Notes: generated by a model from the sequence alone, not told the origin. Numbered from the stretch's first letter, positions 10,393-20,057 are shown. The stretch is 35,011 nucleotides of DNA from Lysobacterales bacterium (GCA_022844135.1 JALHMG010000050.1:1-35011); one strand, 5' to 3'. Translations and numbers: made by a program.

Positions 10393-11589
10393 TCAAACGC
10401 GCTCGATGATGCCGGCGAAGCCCATGCCGGTGCCGATGCACATCGTCACCATGCCGTACTTTTGCTGACGCCGACGCAAGCCATGCACAACGGTTGCGGT
10501 GCGGATTGCGCCTGTGGCCCCCAGGGGATGGCCAAGTGCAATGGCGCCGCCGAGCGGATTGACCTTGCTCGGATCGAGGTTCGAGTCGCGCATCACGGCG
10601 AGCGCTTGCGCGGCGAAGGCTTCATTGAGTTCGATCCAGTCGATGTCCGCAATGTTGATGCCTGTCAGCTTGGCGACTTTCGGAATCGCTTCCTTTGGGC
10701 CAATGCCCATGATCTCTGGTGGCACGCCGGCAACCGAATAACCAACCCAGCGTGCGAGCGGCGTTAAGCCCATTTCCTTCACGGCGCGCTCGCTGGCGAG
10801 CAGCACTGCGCCTGCGCCATCGCTCATCTGCGAGGAGTTGCCGGCTGTGACGCTGCCGCCTTGCTTGAACACGGCGCGCAGTTTGTTGAGCGCTTCGACG
10901 TTAGTGTCTTTGCGCGGACCTTCGTCGGTATCCAGCTTGCGCGAGTCGTTCTTGTAGCCACGGGAGGCGAGATCGGGGTAATGATCATCGAGCAGGAATG
11001 GCAGGATTTCATCGCGGAACTCGCCTTTTTCAATGGCCGCAATGGCTTTCTGGTGCGAGTTGTAAGCGAAGACGTCCTGATCTTCGCGCGAAACGTTCCA
11101 GCGTTCAGCAACCTTCTCGGCAGTGATGCCCATGCCATAGGCGATGGCGACGTGATCGTCCTTGAAAATGGCCGGATTGAATGCCGGTTTGCCGCCCATC
11201 ATCGGCACCATGCTCATGCTCTCGGTACCTCCCGCGAGCATCAGGTCGGCCTCTCCCAAGCGAATTCGATCGGCTGCGGTAGCCACGGCCTGGCTTCCGG
11301 AGGAGCAGAAACGGTTGATGGTCATCGCCGCGACGGTGTTTGGCAGACCGGCGAGCAGCACTGCGATACGCGCGACGTTCATGCCTTGCTCGCCCTCAGG
11401 CATCGCGCAGCCGATGATGGCATCGTCGATGCGCTTGACGTCGACGCCCGGGGCCGCGGCGATCGCTCCGCGCAATGCGTGCGCGAGCAAATCGTCGGGC
11501 CGGGTATTGCGGAACATCCCCTTCGGCGCCTTGCCTACCGGCGTGCGGACCGCGGAGACGATGTAAGCATCTTGTACTTGACGGGACAT
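10393..11589 (-). CDS. fadA: Acetyl-CoA C-acyltransferase (3-ketoacyl-CoA thiolase)
   Basis: Thiolase that cleaves 3-ketoacyl-CoA to acetyl-CoA and a shortened acyl-CoA, the last step of beta-oxidation. The 398 residues show the acyl-accepting Cys95 in NRFCSSG, His354 in GHPLGATGA and Cys384 in CIGTGMG, the full thiolase triad. The start is supported by GAGGAA about five bases upstream. It lies 243 bp downstream of the fadN-like gene in the same direction. The two probably form one beta-oxidation operon, like fadN-fadA of Bacillus, although a palindromic repeat sits between them. The symbol is a functional analogy; a fadI label is also possible. Confidence 0.93.
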   Translation of the reverse strand: MSRQVQDAYIVSAVRTPVGKAPKGMFRNTRPDDLLAHALRGAIAAAPGVDVKRIDDAIIGCAMPEGEQGMNVARIAVLLAGLPNTVAAMTINRFCSSGSQAVATAADRIRLGEADLMLAGGTESMSMVPMMGGKPAFNPAIFKDDHVAIAYGMGITAEKVAERWNVSREDQDVFAYNSHQKAIAAIEKGEFRDEILPFLLDDHYPDLASRGYKNDSRKLDTDEGPRKDTNVEALNKLRAVFKQGGSVTAGNSSQMSDGAGAVLLASERAVKEMGLTPLARWVGYSVAGVPPEIMGIGPKEAIPKVAKLTGINIADIDWIELNEAFAAQALAVMRDSNLDPSKVNPLGGAIALGHPLGATGAIRTATVVHGLRRRQQKYGMVTMCIGTGMGFAGIIERV

Positions 11590-11662
11590 GGTGGTTCCTC
11601 TTCGGTTGTCCTTTGGCTGGTCTGTCGGATTTCGATGTGTCGATGACGGAGCCAGATCAGCC

Positions 11663-11787
11663 CCCTCTCCCGCCTGGGCGGGAGAGGGTTGGGGTGAGGG
11701 TGGGGCAGCTGCAACAGAGCGCTCCGTAGCCGCGCCCCACCCTCACCCGGCGCTGCGCGCCGACCTCTCCCGCCCAAGCGGGAGAGG
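11663..11787. repeat. CTCTCCC/GGGAGAG palindromic intergenic element
   Basis: The left hairpin CCCTCTCCCGCC...GGCGGGAGAGGG (11663-11688) and the right hairpin CTCTCCCGC...GCGGGAGAG (to 11787) are joined by inverted arms TGGGGTGAGGGTGGGGC (from 11690) and GCCCCACCCTCACCC (from 11734). The whole can fold as one long stem or two small ones. Similar 'CCCTCTCCC...GGGGTGAGGG' elements are widespread in proteobacterial intergenic DNA. It lies inside the fad operon. Confidence 0.8.
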
Positions 11788-11832
11788 CAAAAGCGATGGA
11801 TCGAGAGCGACTGCAATGCGCCATATGCGAAC

Positions 11833-14208
11833 TCAGTTCCGCAAAGGCTTGCCGGTACGCATCGTGTGCGCAACGCGGGCTTGGGTGAGCGGCATCTGCG
11901 CCAGCGTAACGAAGTGCTTGCGCTCAAGATTGAGCAGCCACTCTTCGTCGACTTCTGAGCCGCGCTCGACGTCGCCACCGCAGAGTACAGTGGCAATGCG
12001 CGATGCGACTTCAACGTCGTGTTGCGAAACGAATCCACCCTCCAGCATGTTCGTGAGCAAGGCGCGAATGGTCGCGGTGCCGATGTCGCCAGCGACGCGA
12101 ATGGCTTTGGCCGGCATCGGAGGGCGGTAGCCAGATCGGGCCAAGGCCAATGCTTCGTTCTTGGCAACGAACAGCAATTCATCCTTGTTGGCGATGACCG
12201 GATCGGTGGCTCGAACCAGCTTCATTTCCTTGGCTTCGAGCGCACTGGTGGCGACTTTGGCCATCGCCGGCACTTCGAAGATGGTCTGGATCTGCTGGAA
12301 CACATCGCCGCCGATGGCGGTGTTCGCTGAGCGCAGCGCCAGCTCTTTCAGGCCGCCGCCAGCCGGCAGCAGACCAACCCCTGCCTCAACCAGGCCGATG
12401 TAGCTTTCGAGCGCAAACACCGCCTTGGCCGCATGCATTTGGAACTCGCAGCCGCCGCCCAGGCACATGCCGCGCACGGCTGCCACGACCGGCACCAGCG
12501 CGTACTTGATACGCATGCTGGTGGCCTGGAAGTACGCTACCGCTTGCTCGAACTCATCGAAGCGTCCAGCGGCGAGTGCCGGCATCGCGTCTTTGAGATC
12601 GGCGCCAGCGCTGAACGGCTCGCCGGTCTGCCAGATGACCAGGGCATCGTAGTTCTTCTCAGCTTCGGCGATGGCCTGATGGATGCCATCCAGCACGCCC
12701 TTGCCGATGGTGTTCATCTTGCTCTTGAAGCTCAAGATCGCCACGCTGTCGCCCTGATGCCAGCAGCGCACCGAGTCGGTCTCGAAGATGGTGGTGCCTT
12801 GATCGAAGCTTTCGGTGTAGATCGCGTCCGGGAAATGCTGGCGCTGATACACCGCCAGATTGGAGCGCGGCACCAGCGCATTCGCCTTGGGCGAGTAAGA
12901 ACCATTGGCGCCGTGCACGCCGGCATCGCCGCGTGCCAGCACCCACGCGGGCAACGGCGTATCGCTCATGGTCTTGCCGGCTTTGATGTCGGCCTCGATC
13001 CAGCCCGCCACCTGCATCCATCCGGCTTGCTGCCAGATCTCGAACGGGCCTTGCTCCCAGCCGTAACCCCACCGAATCGCGAAATCGATATCGCGCGCGC
13101 TCTCGGCGATGTGCTCCAGTTGCACTGCGCAATAGTGGAATAGATCCCGGAAGCACGACCACATGAACTGGGCTTGATTGTCTTCCGACGTACGCAGCGC
13201 CTCCAGGCGCGCGGCCCAGCCTTTCTGGCGCAATGCACCCTCGGCTTCGGCGCTGGCTTCGCCCGCGTTCGGACGGTAGTCCTGCGTCTTGAGATCGAGC
13301 ACTTCGATCACATCGCCCTTCTTGCGGAAGAAACCGGCTTTGGTCTTTTGCCCGAGCGCGCCCTTGTCGATCAACGCCTTCAACCACACCGGCGCTTTGA
13401 AGTACTTGTGCCAGGGATCGTCCGGCAGCGTGTCGTCCATGGTCTTGATGGTATGCGCCATGGTGTCCAGGCCCACCACATCGCTGGTGCGGTAGGTGGC
13501 GCTCTTCGCGCGGCCGATCAGCGTGCCGGTGAGCGCGTCGACTTCATCGAAGCCGAGGCCAAATTGCTCCGTGTGATACATCGTCGAGGCGATGGAAAAC
13601 ACGCCGATGCGATTGCCGATGAAGTTTGGCGTGTCCTTGGCGCGCACTACGCGTTTGCCGAGGGTCGTGACCACGAAGGATTCCAGCGCGTCGATCACGC
13701 CTGGATCGGTGCTCACCGTCGGAATCAGCTCGACCAGATGCATGTAACGCGGCGGGTTGAAGAAATGGATGCCACAAAAACGCCCACGCAACCCATCGGG
13801 CAGGGCTTCGGAGAGTTTGGTGATCGACAGGCCGGAGGTGTTGCTCGCCAGCACCGCGCTCTCGTTCACGAACGGCGCAATCTTGCTGTACAGCGACAAC
13901 TTGATATCCATGCGCTCAGCGACTGCTTCGATGATCAGATCGCAATCGCGCAAAAGCTCAAGGTGGTCGTCGTAATTGGCTGGCGTTATTTCTGCCGGAA
14001 CGCTCTTCAGGCCGATCGGCGAGGGGCTTAGCTTCGACAAGTTAGCAATGGCCTTGTCGACCATGCCATTGCGCGAACCATCTTTGGCGGGCAATTCAAA
14101 CAGCACGGCGGGTACGCCACAATTGACAAGATGCGCAGCAATTTGCGCACCCATGACGCCGGCGCCAAGAACGGCGGCCTTGCGAACCAGCAACTTCTGC
14201 TCGGGCAT
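11833..14208 (-). CDS. fadN: 3-hydroxyacyl-CoA dehydrogenase / enoyl-CoA hydratase (FadN-like)
   Basis: Multifunctional beta-oxidation enzyme that hydrates enoyl-CoA and oxidises the 3-hydroxyacyl-CoA with NAD+. In its 791 residues the dehydrogenase comes first: the NAD-binding glycine motif GAGVMG (15-20), catalytic His in GIHFFNPPRYMHLVEL and the KDTPNFIGNR segment. A C-terminal dehydrogenase domain follows, then the crotonase domain (about 485-700) with the oxyanion-hole segment LGGGCEF and the second glutamate in LVEAGVG. This order is opposite to E. coli FadB (hydratase first) and matches the about 790-residue FadN type. Both crotonase glutamates are present, so both activities are expected. 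The thiolase gene follows. Confidence 0.93.
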   Translation of the reverse strand: MPEQKLLVRKAAVLGAGVMGAQIAAHLVNCGVPAVLFELPAKDGSRNGMVDKAIANLSKLSPSPIGLKSVPAEITPANYDDHLELLRDCDLIIEAVAERMDIKLSLYSKIAPFVNESAVLASNTSGLSITKLSEALPDGLRGRFCGIHFFNPPRYMHLVELIPTVSTDPGVIDALESFVVTTLGKRVVRAKDTPNFIGNRIGVFSIASTMYHTEQFGLGFDEVDALTGTLIGRAKSATYRTSDVVGLDTMAHTIKTMDDTLPDDPWHKYFKAPVWLKALIDKGALGQKTKAGFFRKKGDVIEVLDLKTQDYRPNAGEASAEAEGALRQKGWAARLEALRTSEDNQAQFMWSCFRDLFHYCAVQLEHIAESARDIDFAIRWGYGWEQGPFEIWQQAGWMQVAGWIEADIKAGKTMSDTPLPAWVLARGDAGVHGANGSYSPKANALVPRSNLAVYQRQHFPDAIYTESFDQGTTIFETDSVRCWHQGDSVAILSFKSKMNTIGKGVLDGIHQAIAEAEKNYDALVIWQTGEPFSAGADLKDAMPALAAGRFDEFEQAVAYFQATSMRIKYALVPVVAAVRGMCLGGGCEFQMHAAKAVFALESYIGLVEAGVGLLPAGGGLKELALRSANTAIGGDVFQQIQTIFEVPAMAKVATSALEAKEMKLVRATDPVIANKDELLFVAKNEALALARSGYRPPMPAKAIRVAGDIGTATIRALLTNMLEGGFVSQHDVEVASRIATVLCGGDVERGSEVDEEWLLNLERKHFVTLAQMPLTQARVAHTMRTGKPLRN

Positions 14209-14361
14209 AAAGGGGACCTGGGTAATCGAGAGGTGGAAACGGCGGGCGATGATGATGCCCTGGGATTAGACTATACGCTCGCGTATGGCAGACGCGCTCG
14301 CACATCCATGCGGCGCGCGTTATTTCCGGCTTCTATGGCGGCTGGTGATGTAGGTGCCGGT

Positions 14362-16092
14362 CTACTGTTCGAACCCGTTGGCGAAACCGTTCCAGCCCGT
14401 GCAGAAGGTCGCAGTGGCGGTCTGCCAACGTCCGTCGCCGCCACTGGGCGTACCACGAGCGATCGCGTGCTTGTTGGAAATCCAGAAACATCCGGTGTTG
14501 TCGACCGAGGCTCCGGAATAATCTCCCCAGCGGTTGGCGCTGCCGGAGAAGGTGCGTACGTAGAAGTCGGTACCAGATCGAAGGATTTGCGGCGTTCGCG
14601 TGGTGCCGGCCGGATCGGACGCTGCTCGCCATGTGTACGCAGACGTCGGAAAAATACCTGGGCCGACGACACTGAACCCAACGGCCATATCGCCCGCGGA
14701 ATTGACGGCAACGGCGGGGAAGAAGGTGTGCGCGTTCGCAGTGATGCTATCGCCGCCGATGCCGCCGACGTCGGCGAGCGCCAGCGCCGATGGCGTTGCG
14801 GTATTGACCTGCGCCCACCAAGCGGTGTTCTCCGCTTGATCGGCTGCCGATGCGGGCGGCCGCGCCGCGAAGGAGAAATACAGCCGGTCGTTGCGCCAAA
14901 CAGCGGACAACGTGCGGCGGTCGTTGGTCGCCAACCCGGTTGCCGTCCCGCTCTGCGGCGCGGTGCCGCTGTTCGCTTGCAAGGCCAGGCCGAGCGAAAC
15001 ACTTTGAAGGTTCAATGTCGGCGTGGCCAATGGATTGTCGACGCGAACTATTTGCACAGACGCGTTGCCGCCGCTCGATAACCCGGAATAACCAACAAGC
15101 CATGTGCCAACGCCAGCCGGTGCATTCCCATACACTTCTGCGGGCTGGTGGGTGACATTGAAGCCACCGGGCGGGACCGGATAAAACGCATTCACTACGG
15201 CAGCCGCTCCGCTGTAGAACGACTTGCTGATGATGAACAGGCGCGATTCGCCGCAATTGGCGTTGTTGTCGAGGCGAAAATAGTTGCCGGTCAAGTACAC
15301 GGCTTCTTCGTCGACAGCGAACCCTGGATAGTCGAACCAGCAGTTGTTGCCGCCAATGTTCTGCACTGCCGGAACGCGGATCAGGGTCCATGTGCCGGTC
15401 GTTGGGTTGGCGCCAGCGCTGACTGCAATGAACAGGGCCGAATCGGTGTTGGTCTTTTCCAGGGTGACGACCAGCCATCGATTGGCGAAGGTGTCGTACA
15501 GCACTTTCGGATCGAAGGTTGCGTTGACCGGAGCCGTGAAGCCAGGTGCCGTGAAGAAGTTGCGCAGCGATATCGAGGATACCGCTGCACCGTTCGACTT
15601 GTTGTGGATGCGCAGCGAGACGTTGGTCACATTGATCACGTGGTCGGGACCCACCGCCGTGTGAATGTCCGCTGGAATGAACAGACTGCCGCCCAAAGTT
15701 CCGTTATCGTCGAAGTTCAGCGAATCGAAGACCAGGCTCGGCGCATTCTTTTCAGCCGATGAGTTGGCCCGGAAGCGTTCGTCGTGGCCCGGATCGAACG
15801 GCCCAACGAAGTCCGGCACAGCGGCGCCGACGCCCTTGGGGTAGGGCGCGTTGTTGCGTCGCAGAGGATTGTCGACATCCGGCGGATCGATCCTGTCGCT
15901 GGTGCGAACCGCCTCAAACACCGGCGGAATCAAGCGAAACTCGACGTCCGCGCCGCGCCGTGAGAACTCGCCTGCATCGGCGGGCGGCGGCATCAGCGGA
16001 ACCGACAGGGGTTGCGCGGCCTGCTCTGGGCTGGAAGCGCATCCGAAAAGCATCGACACCACGACTCCTAAAACTAACGCTCCCGCACGCAT
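14362..16092 (-). CDS. Large secreted lipoprotein with FANGFE C-terminus
   Basis: Unassigned exported protein of 576 residues. MRAGALVLGVVVSMLFGC is a lipoprotein signal with lipobox LFGC, so the mature chain would begin at Cys18. The rest is a repeat-poor, strand-rich chain with recurrent phrases such as VALDTFANRWLVVTLEK-type segments, GTWTLIRVP, DYPGFAVDEEAVYLTGNYF and FPAVAVNSAGDMAVGFSVVGP. These look like beta-propeller blades from large bacterial surface proteins. It ends GFANGFEQ, nearly the same tail as the beta-helix protein at 30986-32533. The start at 16092 was chosen for the signal peptide and an AGGG eight bases upstream. It is the last gene of the minus-strand pyr block, 68 bp after the TPR lipoprotein. 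Function unknown. Confidence 0.8.
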   Translation of the reverse strand: MRAGALVLGVVVSMLFGCASSPEQAAQPLSVPLMPPPADAGEFSRRGADVEFRLIPPVFEAVRTSDRIDPPDVDNPLRRNNAPYPKGVGAAVPDFVGPFDPGHDERFRANSSAEKNAPSLVFDSLNFDDNGTLGGSLFIPADIHTAVGPDHVINVTNVSLRIHNKSNGAAVSSISLRNFFTAPGFTAPVNATFDPKVLYDTFANRWLVVTLEKTNTDSALFIAVSAGANPTTGTWTLIRVPAVQNIGGNNCWFDYPGFAVDEEAVYLTGNYFRLDNNANCGESRLFIISKSFYSGAAAVVNAFYPVPPGGFNVTHQPAEVYGNAPAGVGTWLVGYSGLSSGGNASVQIVRVDNPLATPTLNLQSVSLGLALQANSGTAPQSGTATGLATNDRRTLSAVWRNDRLYFSFAARPPASAADQAENTAWWAQVNTATPSALALADVGGIGGDSITANAHTFFPAVAVNSAGDMAVGFSVVGPGIFPTSAYTWRAASDPAGTTRTPQILRSGTDFYVRTFSGSANRWGDYSGASVDNTGCFWISNKHAIARGTPSGGDGRWQTATATFCTGWNGFANGFEQ

Positions 16093-16160
16093 TGCAATGG
16101 ACCCTTGTTTCGAAATGGACTTAAGATACAGCCAGCTGCGGAAGCGCCGCGTGAAAAAAA

Positions 16161-16673
16161 TCAGAACCGCGGCTTGGCCAGAACCGGACAACCCTTCGCG
16201 CGCTCAGTTGCGGCAGCAGCAGTTGCGGTATCGCCCAACGCATCGCGCGTTTGCGCGATCAACAGCCAGTTGCGAACGCACCACTGACCAACTTGTGCGC
16301 CGTTGTCGTAACTTCTCATCGCCCATTTTTCTGCGGCCAGATAGTCGCCATTGGCGAGCAGAGCTTCGGCCTTGCGCTGCAACAAATGCGGATTGTCGGG
16401 CTCAATGCTGAGTGCGTCTTCCAGGAGCCGCAGCGCCGCTGAAAAATCGCGAGCCGTCTCGGCTTTGTCGGCCTCGTTGATCAAGAATCCCACCGACGGA
16501 TCCTGCAGCGGGGCTACTTCGACGCGCGAGGGAGTCTGCGCGGCGGCCGCCCGCAGCTCACCCACGCGATCGCGCGCTGGCGGTGGTGGCGGCTCCGGCG
16601 GCGGCGGTGGCGCAGTTGCGCATCCGCCGAGTGCGGCAACGGATAATGCAAAAACCAGTAGCGACGACCTCAT
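16161..16673 (-). CDS. TPR-containing lipoprotein
   Basis: Lipoprotein of 170 residues. [18 protein letters not shown] carries the lipobox LGGC, with lipidation expected at Cys18. A proline-rich stretch (about 20-34) follows as a flexible tether, then two or so tetratricopeptide-like helices (FSAALRLLEDALSIEPDNPH, LLANGDYLAAEKWAMRS). It is probably anchored to a membrane facing the periplasm and binds partner proteins. Its ATG overlaps the pyrC' stop as ATGA, with GAGG six bases upstream, so it is likely translationally coupled to the pyrimidine genes, a surprising companion. A longer frame to 16904 has no signal peptide and is rejected. Confidence 0.82.
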   Translation of the reverse strand: MRSSLLVFALSVAALGGCATAPPPPPEPPPPPARDRVGELRAAAAQTPSRVEVAPLQDPSVGFLINEADKAETARDFSAALRLLEDALSIEPDNPHLLQRKAEALLANGDYLAAEKWAMRSYDNGAQVGQWCVRNWLLIAQTRDALGDTATAAAATERAKGCPVLAKPRF

Positions 16674-17950
16674 GCTTCGCCTCGGACGTAGAGGCGATCG
16701 CCGATCGCCGCGAGGCGCACGATGCCGGCAAGCCGCCAGCCAAGAAACGGCGTGTTCTTGCCGCGCGATGCCATCGTGGTGGTTTCGATCAAGCGTTCCC
16801 GATCGACGTCGACCAAAGCAAAGTCGGGCAGGGCATCGGCCTCCATCAGCGGCGGCGCCATTCCCAGCACGCGACGCGGCGCAATCGCGGCGCGATCGAT
16901 CCACTGCTCTATCGTCAAGACCCGATTGGCGATCAGATTCAGACCAAGCCCCAAGAATGTGTCGAGGCCGGATGCGCCTGGTTCGGTGGCCGGAAAGGGC
17001 TTCAGCTTCGCATCCGCATCGTGTGGTTGATGGTCGCTGCAGACCGCGTCGAGCGTGCCGTCCGCCAGCGCCGCCCGCAGCGTATCGCGGTCGTTCGCAG
17101 TGCGCAGAGGCGGCCGCAAGTGGGCTGCGCTGCGGAACGGCAAGACATCGTTCTCATTCAGCAGAAGATTGGGCATCGCCACATCAGCCGTGATCGGCAG
17201 GCCGCGCGCTTTGGCAGCCGCGATCATCGCCGCGCCGCGCCCCGTCGATATGCGCGCGAAGTGCGCGCGTACGCCAGTTTCCTCGATCAGCATCAGATCG
17301 CGTGCCAGCGCCAGCGTCTCGGTAGTCTCGGGAACGCCCGACAAACCTTGGAGCGCGGCGACGCGTCCCTCGTGAGCGACGCCATCGGCACCGATCCACG
17401 GATCGATGGCTTGCAGATGCACCGGCACATCGAGCGAGGCTGCATATTGCAGCGCGCGCCGCAACACGTTGTTGTTGCCGATCGGTCGGCCGATATTGCC
17501 GGCGGCAATGCAGCCGGCGGCGCGCAGTGTGCCAAGTTCTGCGAGGGTTTCTTCGCCCATGCCGCGCGTGAGCGCGCCGATGACATGTACGGTTGCGCCG
17601 CGCGCCTCGCGTGCGCGACGCAAAACCAGCTCAGTCACTGCGGTGCTGTCGATCACCGGTTCGGAGTCGGGCGGCAGCGCCAGATGGGTGATGCCGTTGA
17701 CCAGTGCGGCTGTGGCCTCGGAGCGAATATCGGCCTTGTGAGTGGCGCCAGGTTCGCGCAGGCGCGCCGCCAGATCGCATAAGCCGGGTATCAACCAGGC
17801 GCCGCGCGCCTCGACCACTTGCGCGCCGATGGTCGATGTGTCGGGTGGATCGATTGCGATCACGCGGCCATGAGTGAACAACACATCGCCGATGCGATCG
17901 AGATTCTGGTGTGGAAATCGAAGGTGCGCGCCGCGGATCAAGAGGTTCAT
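16670..17950 (-). CDS. pyrC': Non-catalytic dihydroorotase homologue (PyrC', ATCase subunit)
   Basis: Amidohydrolase-fold protein of 426 residues next to pyrB. In active class I dihydroorotases a D-x-H-x-H-x-REPG motif binds the zinc ions. Here the same place reads [11 protein letters not shown] (58-68), so the two histidines are Ala61 and Arg63. An SDHQPH motif (305-310) remains. This matches the inactive PyrC' of class II aspartate transcarbamoylases in Pseudomonas, which serves as a structural subunit of a dodecamer with PyrB. The start overlaps the pyrB stop as ATGA. A true dihydroorotase must be encoded elsewhere. An active enzyme using other ligands seems unlikely. Confidence 0.88.
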   Translation of the reverse strand: MNLLIRGAHLRFPHQNLDRIGDVLFTHGRVIAIDPPDTSTIGAQVVEARGAWLIPGLCDLAARLREPGATHKADIRSEATAALVNGITHLALPPDSEPVIDSTAVTELVLRRAREARGATVHVIGALTRGMGEETLAELGTLRAAGCIAAGNIGRPIGNNNVLRRALQYAASLDVPVHLQAIDPWIGADGVAHEGRVAALQGLSGVPETTETLALARDLMLIEETGVRAHFARISTGRGAAMIAAAKARGLPITADVAMPNLLLNENDVLPFRSAAHLRPPLRTANDRDTLRAALADGTLDAVCSDHQPHDADAKLKPFPATEPGASGLDTFLGLGLNLIANRVLTIEQWIDRAAIAPRRVLGMAPPLMEADALPDFALVDVDRERLIETTTMASRGKNTPFLGWRLAGIVRLAAIGDRLYVRGEA

Positions 17951-18909
17951 GCAGCCTCCTTGATCCCGGCGCCGAGAATCTGGCTCATCACCGCCATGCG
18001 CACTGCGAGCCCATTGGAGACCTGCTCCAGAATCACCGATTGCGGACCATCGGCCACGTCGCTGGCGATCTCGACGCCGCGATTCATCGGCCCAGGGTGC
18101 ATAACGATGGCATCTGGCTTTGCGCACTTGAGCCGCTCTTGCGTCAGGCCATAGCGCTTGAAGTATTCGCTCTCGGATGGCACCAGCGCGCCGCGCATAC
18201 GCTCTTTCTGAAGACGCAACATGATCACCACGTCGCAGTCGACGATGCCTTGATCGAAATCGGTGAAAACGCGAACGCCCAGCTCGTCCAGAGTTGGCGG
18301 CAACAGCGTACGCGGACCGATCGCGCGGAGCTCCCCGATGCCCAGCGCACCCAGGCAGGTCAATCCTGAACGTGCCACTCGCGAGTGCAGCAAATCGCCC
18401 ACCAGTGCGACCGTGAGCGCAGCGAAATCCGGCTTGTGGCGGCGAATCGTGTAGGCATCGAGCAGCGCTTGCGTCGGATGCGCGTGCCGGCCATCGCCAG
18501 CATTCAGTACTGCAACGCCATCCGAGGCATGTTCGGCGATGAAATGTGCCGCTCCGGAGTCTGGATGGCGCACCACAAATAGATCGCAGTGCATCGCCTC
18601 CAGCGTGGACAGCGTATCGAGCAGGCTCTCGCCCTTGCTCGTGGAAGAACTGCCGATGTCGATGTTGATCACGTCCGCCGACAGACGTTCGGCGGCCAGC
18701 TCAAAGGTGGTGCGCGTACGCGTGGAGGGTTCGAAGAACAGATTGCAGATCGTACGTCCCCGCAACAGCGGCAGTTTCTTGTTGCCGCGCAGCGCCACGG
18801 AGCGCAGCGCATCGGCGCGGTCGAGAATTTCCAGCAAAACCGTCTTGGGAATGCCGTCTATCGAAAGCAGGTGCTTGAGCCGTCCGGCCGCGTCGATCTG
18901 CAAACTCAC
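17947..18909 (-). CDS. pyrB: Aspartate carbamoyltransferase catalytic subunit
   Basis: Forms carbamoyl-aspartate from carbamoyl phosphate and aspartate, the committed step of pyrimidine synthesis. The 320 residues carry the carbamoyl-phosphate motif [13 protein letters not shown] (58-70), the SSSTSKGES loop (87-95), HPTQALLD (144-151) and the C-terminal [12 protein letters not shown] segment. The start codon is GTG and overlaps the pyrR stop (GTGA). The stop overlaps pyrC'. No regulatory pyrI gene is present, consistent with a PyrB-PyrC' holoenzyme. Confidence 0.97.
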   Translation of the reverse strand: MSLQIDAAGRLKHLLSIDGIPKTVLLEILDRADALRSVALRGNKKLPLLRGRTICNLFFEPSTRTRTTFELAAERLSADVINIDIGSSSTSKGESLLDTLSTLEAMHCDLFVVRHPDSGAAHFIAEHASDGVAVLNAGDGRHAHPTQALLDAYTIRRHKPDFAALTVALVGDLLHSRVARSGLTCLGALGIGELRAIGPRTLLPPTLDELGVRVFTDFDQGIVDCDVVIMLRLQKERMRGALVPSESEYFKRYGLTQERLKCAKPDAIVMHPGPMNRGVEIASDVADGPQSVILEQVSNGLAVRMAVMSQILGAGIKEAA

Positions 18910-19406
18910 GGTTGCGCCTCGATCAGTTCCAGGCGCAAGGGAACCGGGCCGCGCAGCTTGATCTGTTGATGCGGCTCCAGGTGCAATCGCGCGCCAATGG
19001 CTTGCGCCTCGATCGGCAACTCGCGGCCATTGCGCGCAATCAGCGCGGCGAGCGTGACGCTCGCCGGCCGACCGTAGTCGAACAGCTCATTGAGCGCCGC
19101 GCGGACCGTGCGTCCGGAGTAAAGAACATCGTCGACCAGTAGCAGATGTCGGCCTTCGATATCCCAAGGAATGCGTGAGGGCCTGACGGTCGGGTGCAGG
19201 CCGTTGCGCGACAGATCGTCGCGGTAGAAGCTGATATCGAGTGCCCCGATCGGGTCGGTCAGCTGCAAGGTCGTCGCCAGATGTTCGGCGAGCCAGACGC
19301 CTCCAGAGTGGATGCCGACAATCAGCGGCTGCGGGCGCTGCGACAGCGCTTGACGAACGCTGTCGACGAGAGCGGCGAGCAAAGGTTCAACGGCCGGCAA
19401 TAGCAA
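18906..19406 (-). CDS. pyrR: Bifunctional pyr regulator / uracil phosphoribosyltransferase PyrR
   Basis: Phosphoribosyltransferase-fold protein of 166 residues. The PRPP-binding loop is [14 protein letters not shown] (87-100), and [13 protein letters not shown] near residue 29 is also typical. In Gram-positive bacteria PyrR is an RNA-binding attenuator; in Pseudomonas-type clusters its role is less clear. I place the start at TTG (19404-19406) because GGAGG stands six bases upstream and no in-frame ATG lies near it; longer frames would run through ruvX. The gene overlaps the ruvX 3' end by 20 bp and the pyrB start by 4 bp. No PyrR-type anti-terminator was seen upstream. Confidence 0.9.
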   Translation of the reverse strand: MLLPAVEPLLAALVDSVRQALSQRPQPLIVGIHSGGVWLAEHLATTLQLTDPIGALDISFYRDDLSRNGLHPTVRPSRIPWDIEGRHLLLVDDVLYSGRTVRAALNELFDYGRPASVTLAALIARNGRELPIEAQAIGARLHLEPHQQIKLRGPVPLRLELIEAQP

Positions 19407-19803
19407 GATAATCCTCCAGAATGACGGCGGCAGCGTGCGCGTCGATGAGCGTCGCATCCTTGCGTTTGGCGAGGCCGCGGCTGCGCGTATCGGCGAATCG
19501 CCGCCGTGCGCTTTGGCTCGAGCCGCGCTCATCCTGAAGCGCGACCGGCAAACCATAGCGATTCGTCAGGCTCGCTGCGAACTCCCGCGCAGCCACGCTC
19601 ATCGCCTGTTCACCGCCGTCACGCCCCAACGGCAGGCCAACCACCAGCGCTGCGGGTTGCCATTCTCTGATCAGCGCGTCCAGAGCTGCCCACATCAAGT
19701 GGGCGGGGTGCATCGCTTGCGTTTTGACGGGTCTGGCCGTGCCGGTGAGCGAATTGCCAACCGCGATGCCGAGGTCGCGTGTGCCAAGGTCGAAGGCGAG
19801 CAA
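19387..19803 (-). CDS. ruvX: Putative pre-16S rRNA nuclease YqgF / RuvX
   Basis: RNase-H-fold nuclease involved in pre-16S rRNA 5' processing. The domain begins LLAFDLGTRDLGIAVG, with the first catalytic Asp in FDLGT. It then shows VVGLPLGRDGGEQ, LQDERGSS and a final Asp in LIDAHAAAVIL, as in the family. I start it at the TTG at 19801-19803 because AGGA lies 11 bases upstream and this gives 138 residues, the length of E. coli YqgF. An open frame continues about 90 codons further through ATG 19977, but those residues are encoded by heptamer repeats and look non-native. The start is therefore uncertain. Confidence 0.85.
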   Translation of the reverse strand: MLAFDLGTRDLGIAVGNSLTGTARPVKTQAMHPAHLMWAALDALIREWQPAALVVGLPLGRDGGEQAMSVAAREFAASLTNRYGLPVALQDERGSSQSARRRFADTRSRGLAKRKDATLIDAHAAAVILEDYLAIAGR

Positions 19804-19818
19804 GGCGTGCGAGTTCCT

Positions 19819-19879
19819 GGTTGTTGGTTCTTGGTGATCCGCAACCGATCGGGTTGTCGGTTGTTGGTTCTCGGTTGCC
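19819..19879 (-). repeat. Heptamer arrays upstream of ruvX
   Basis: On the plus strand GGTTGTT and GGTTCTT stand in phase at 19819-19832, and GGTTGTC, GGTTGTT, GGTTCTC, GGTTGCC at 19852-19879. On the ruvX coding strand these read AACCNNN, like the arrays before lon and crcB. The words CGCAACC and GATCGG/CATCGG recur next to them (19841-19852 and 19892-19903), so the block is partly duplicated. Confidence 0.6.
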
Positions 19880-20057
19880 GGGTGGGTGTTCCGCAACCCA
19901 TCGGCTTCTTGGTGATTGGAAGTAGGTTCCAGTTTGGACGGGCGTTCCGCTATCGACTGGCTTGAGACCTGCTTCATACATTCGTCGTAGAAATCGCTGC
20001 GTATGGGTTGGTGATTGTTGTTCACGGCTTCTGGTACATACGACCCGCACCGCGTCA

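Noticed and set aside
12433-13143. Open frame of 236 codons opposite the fadN-like gene
   Set aside because: It overlaps a well-supported gene completely and has a His/Arg/Ala-rich shadow composition.
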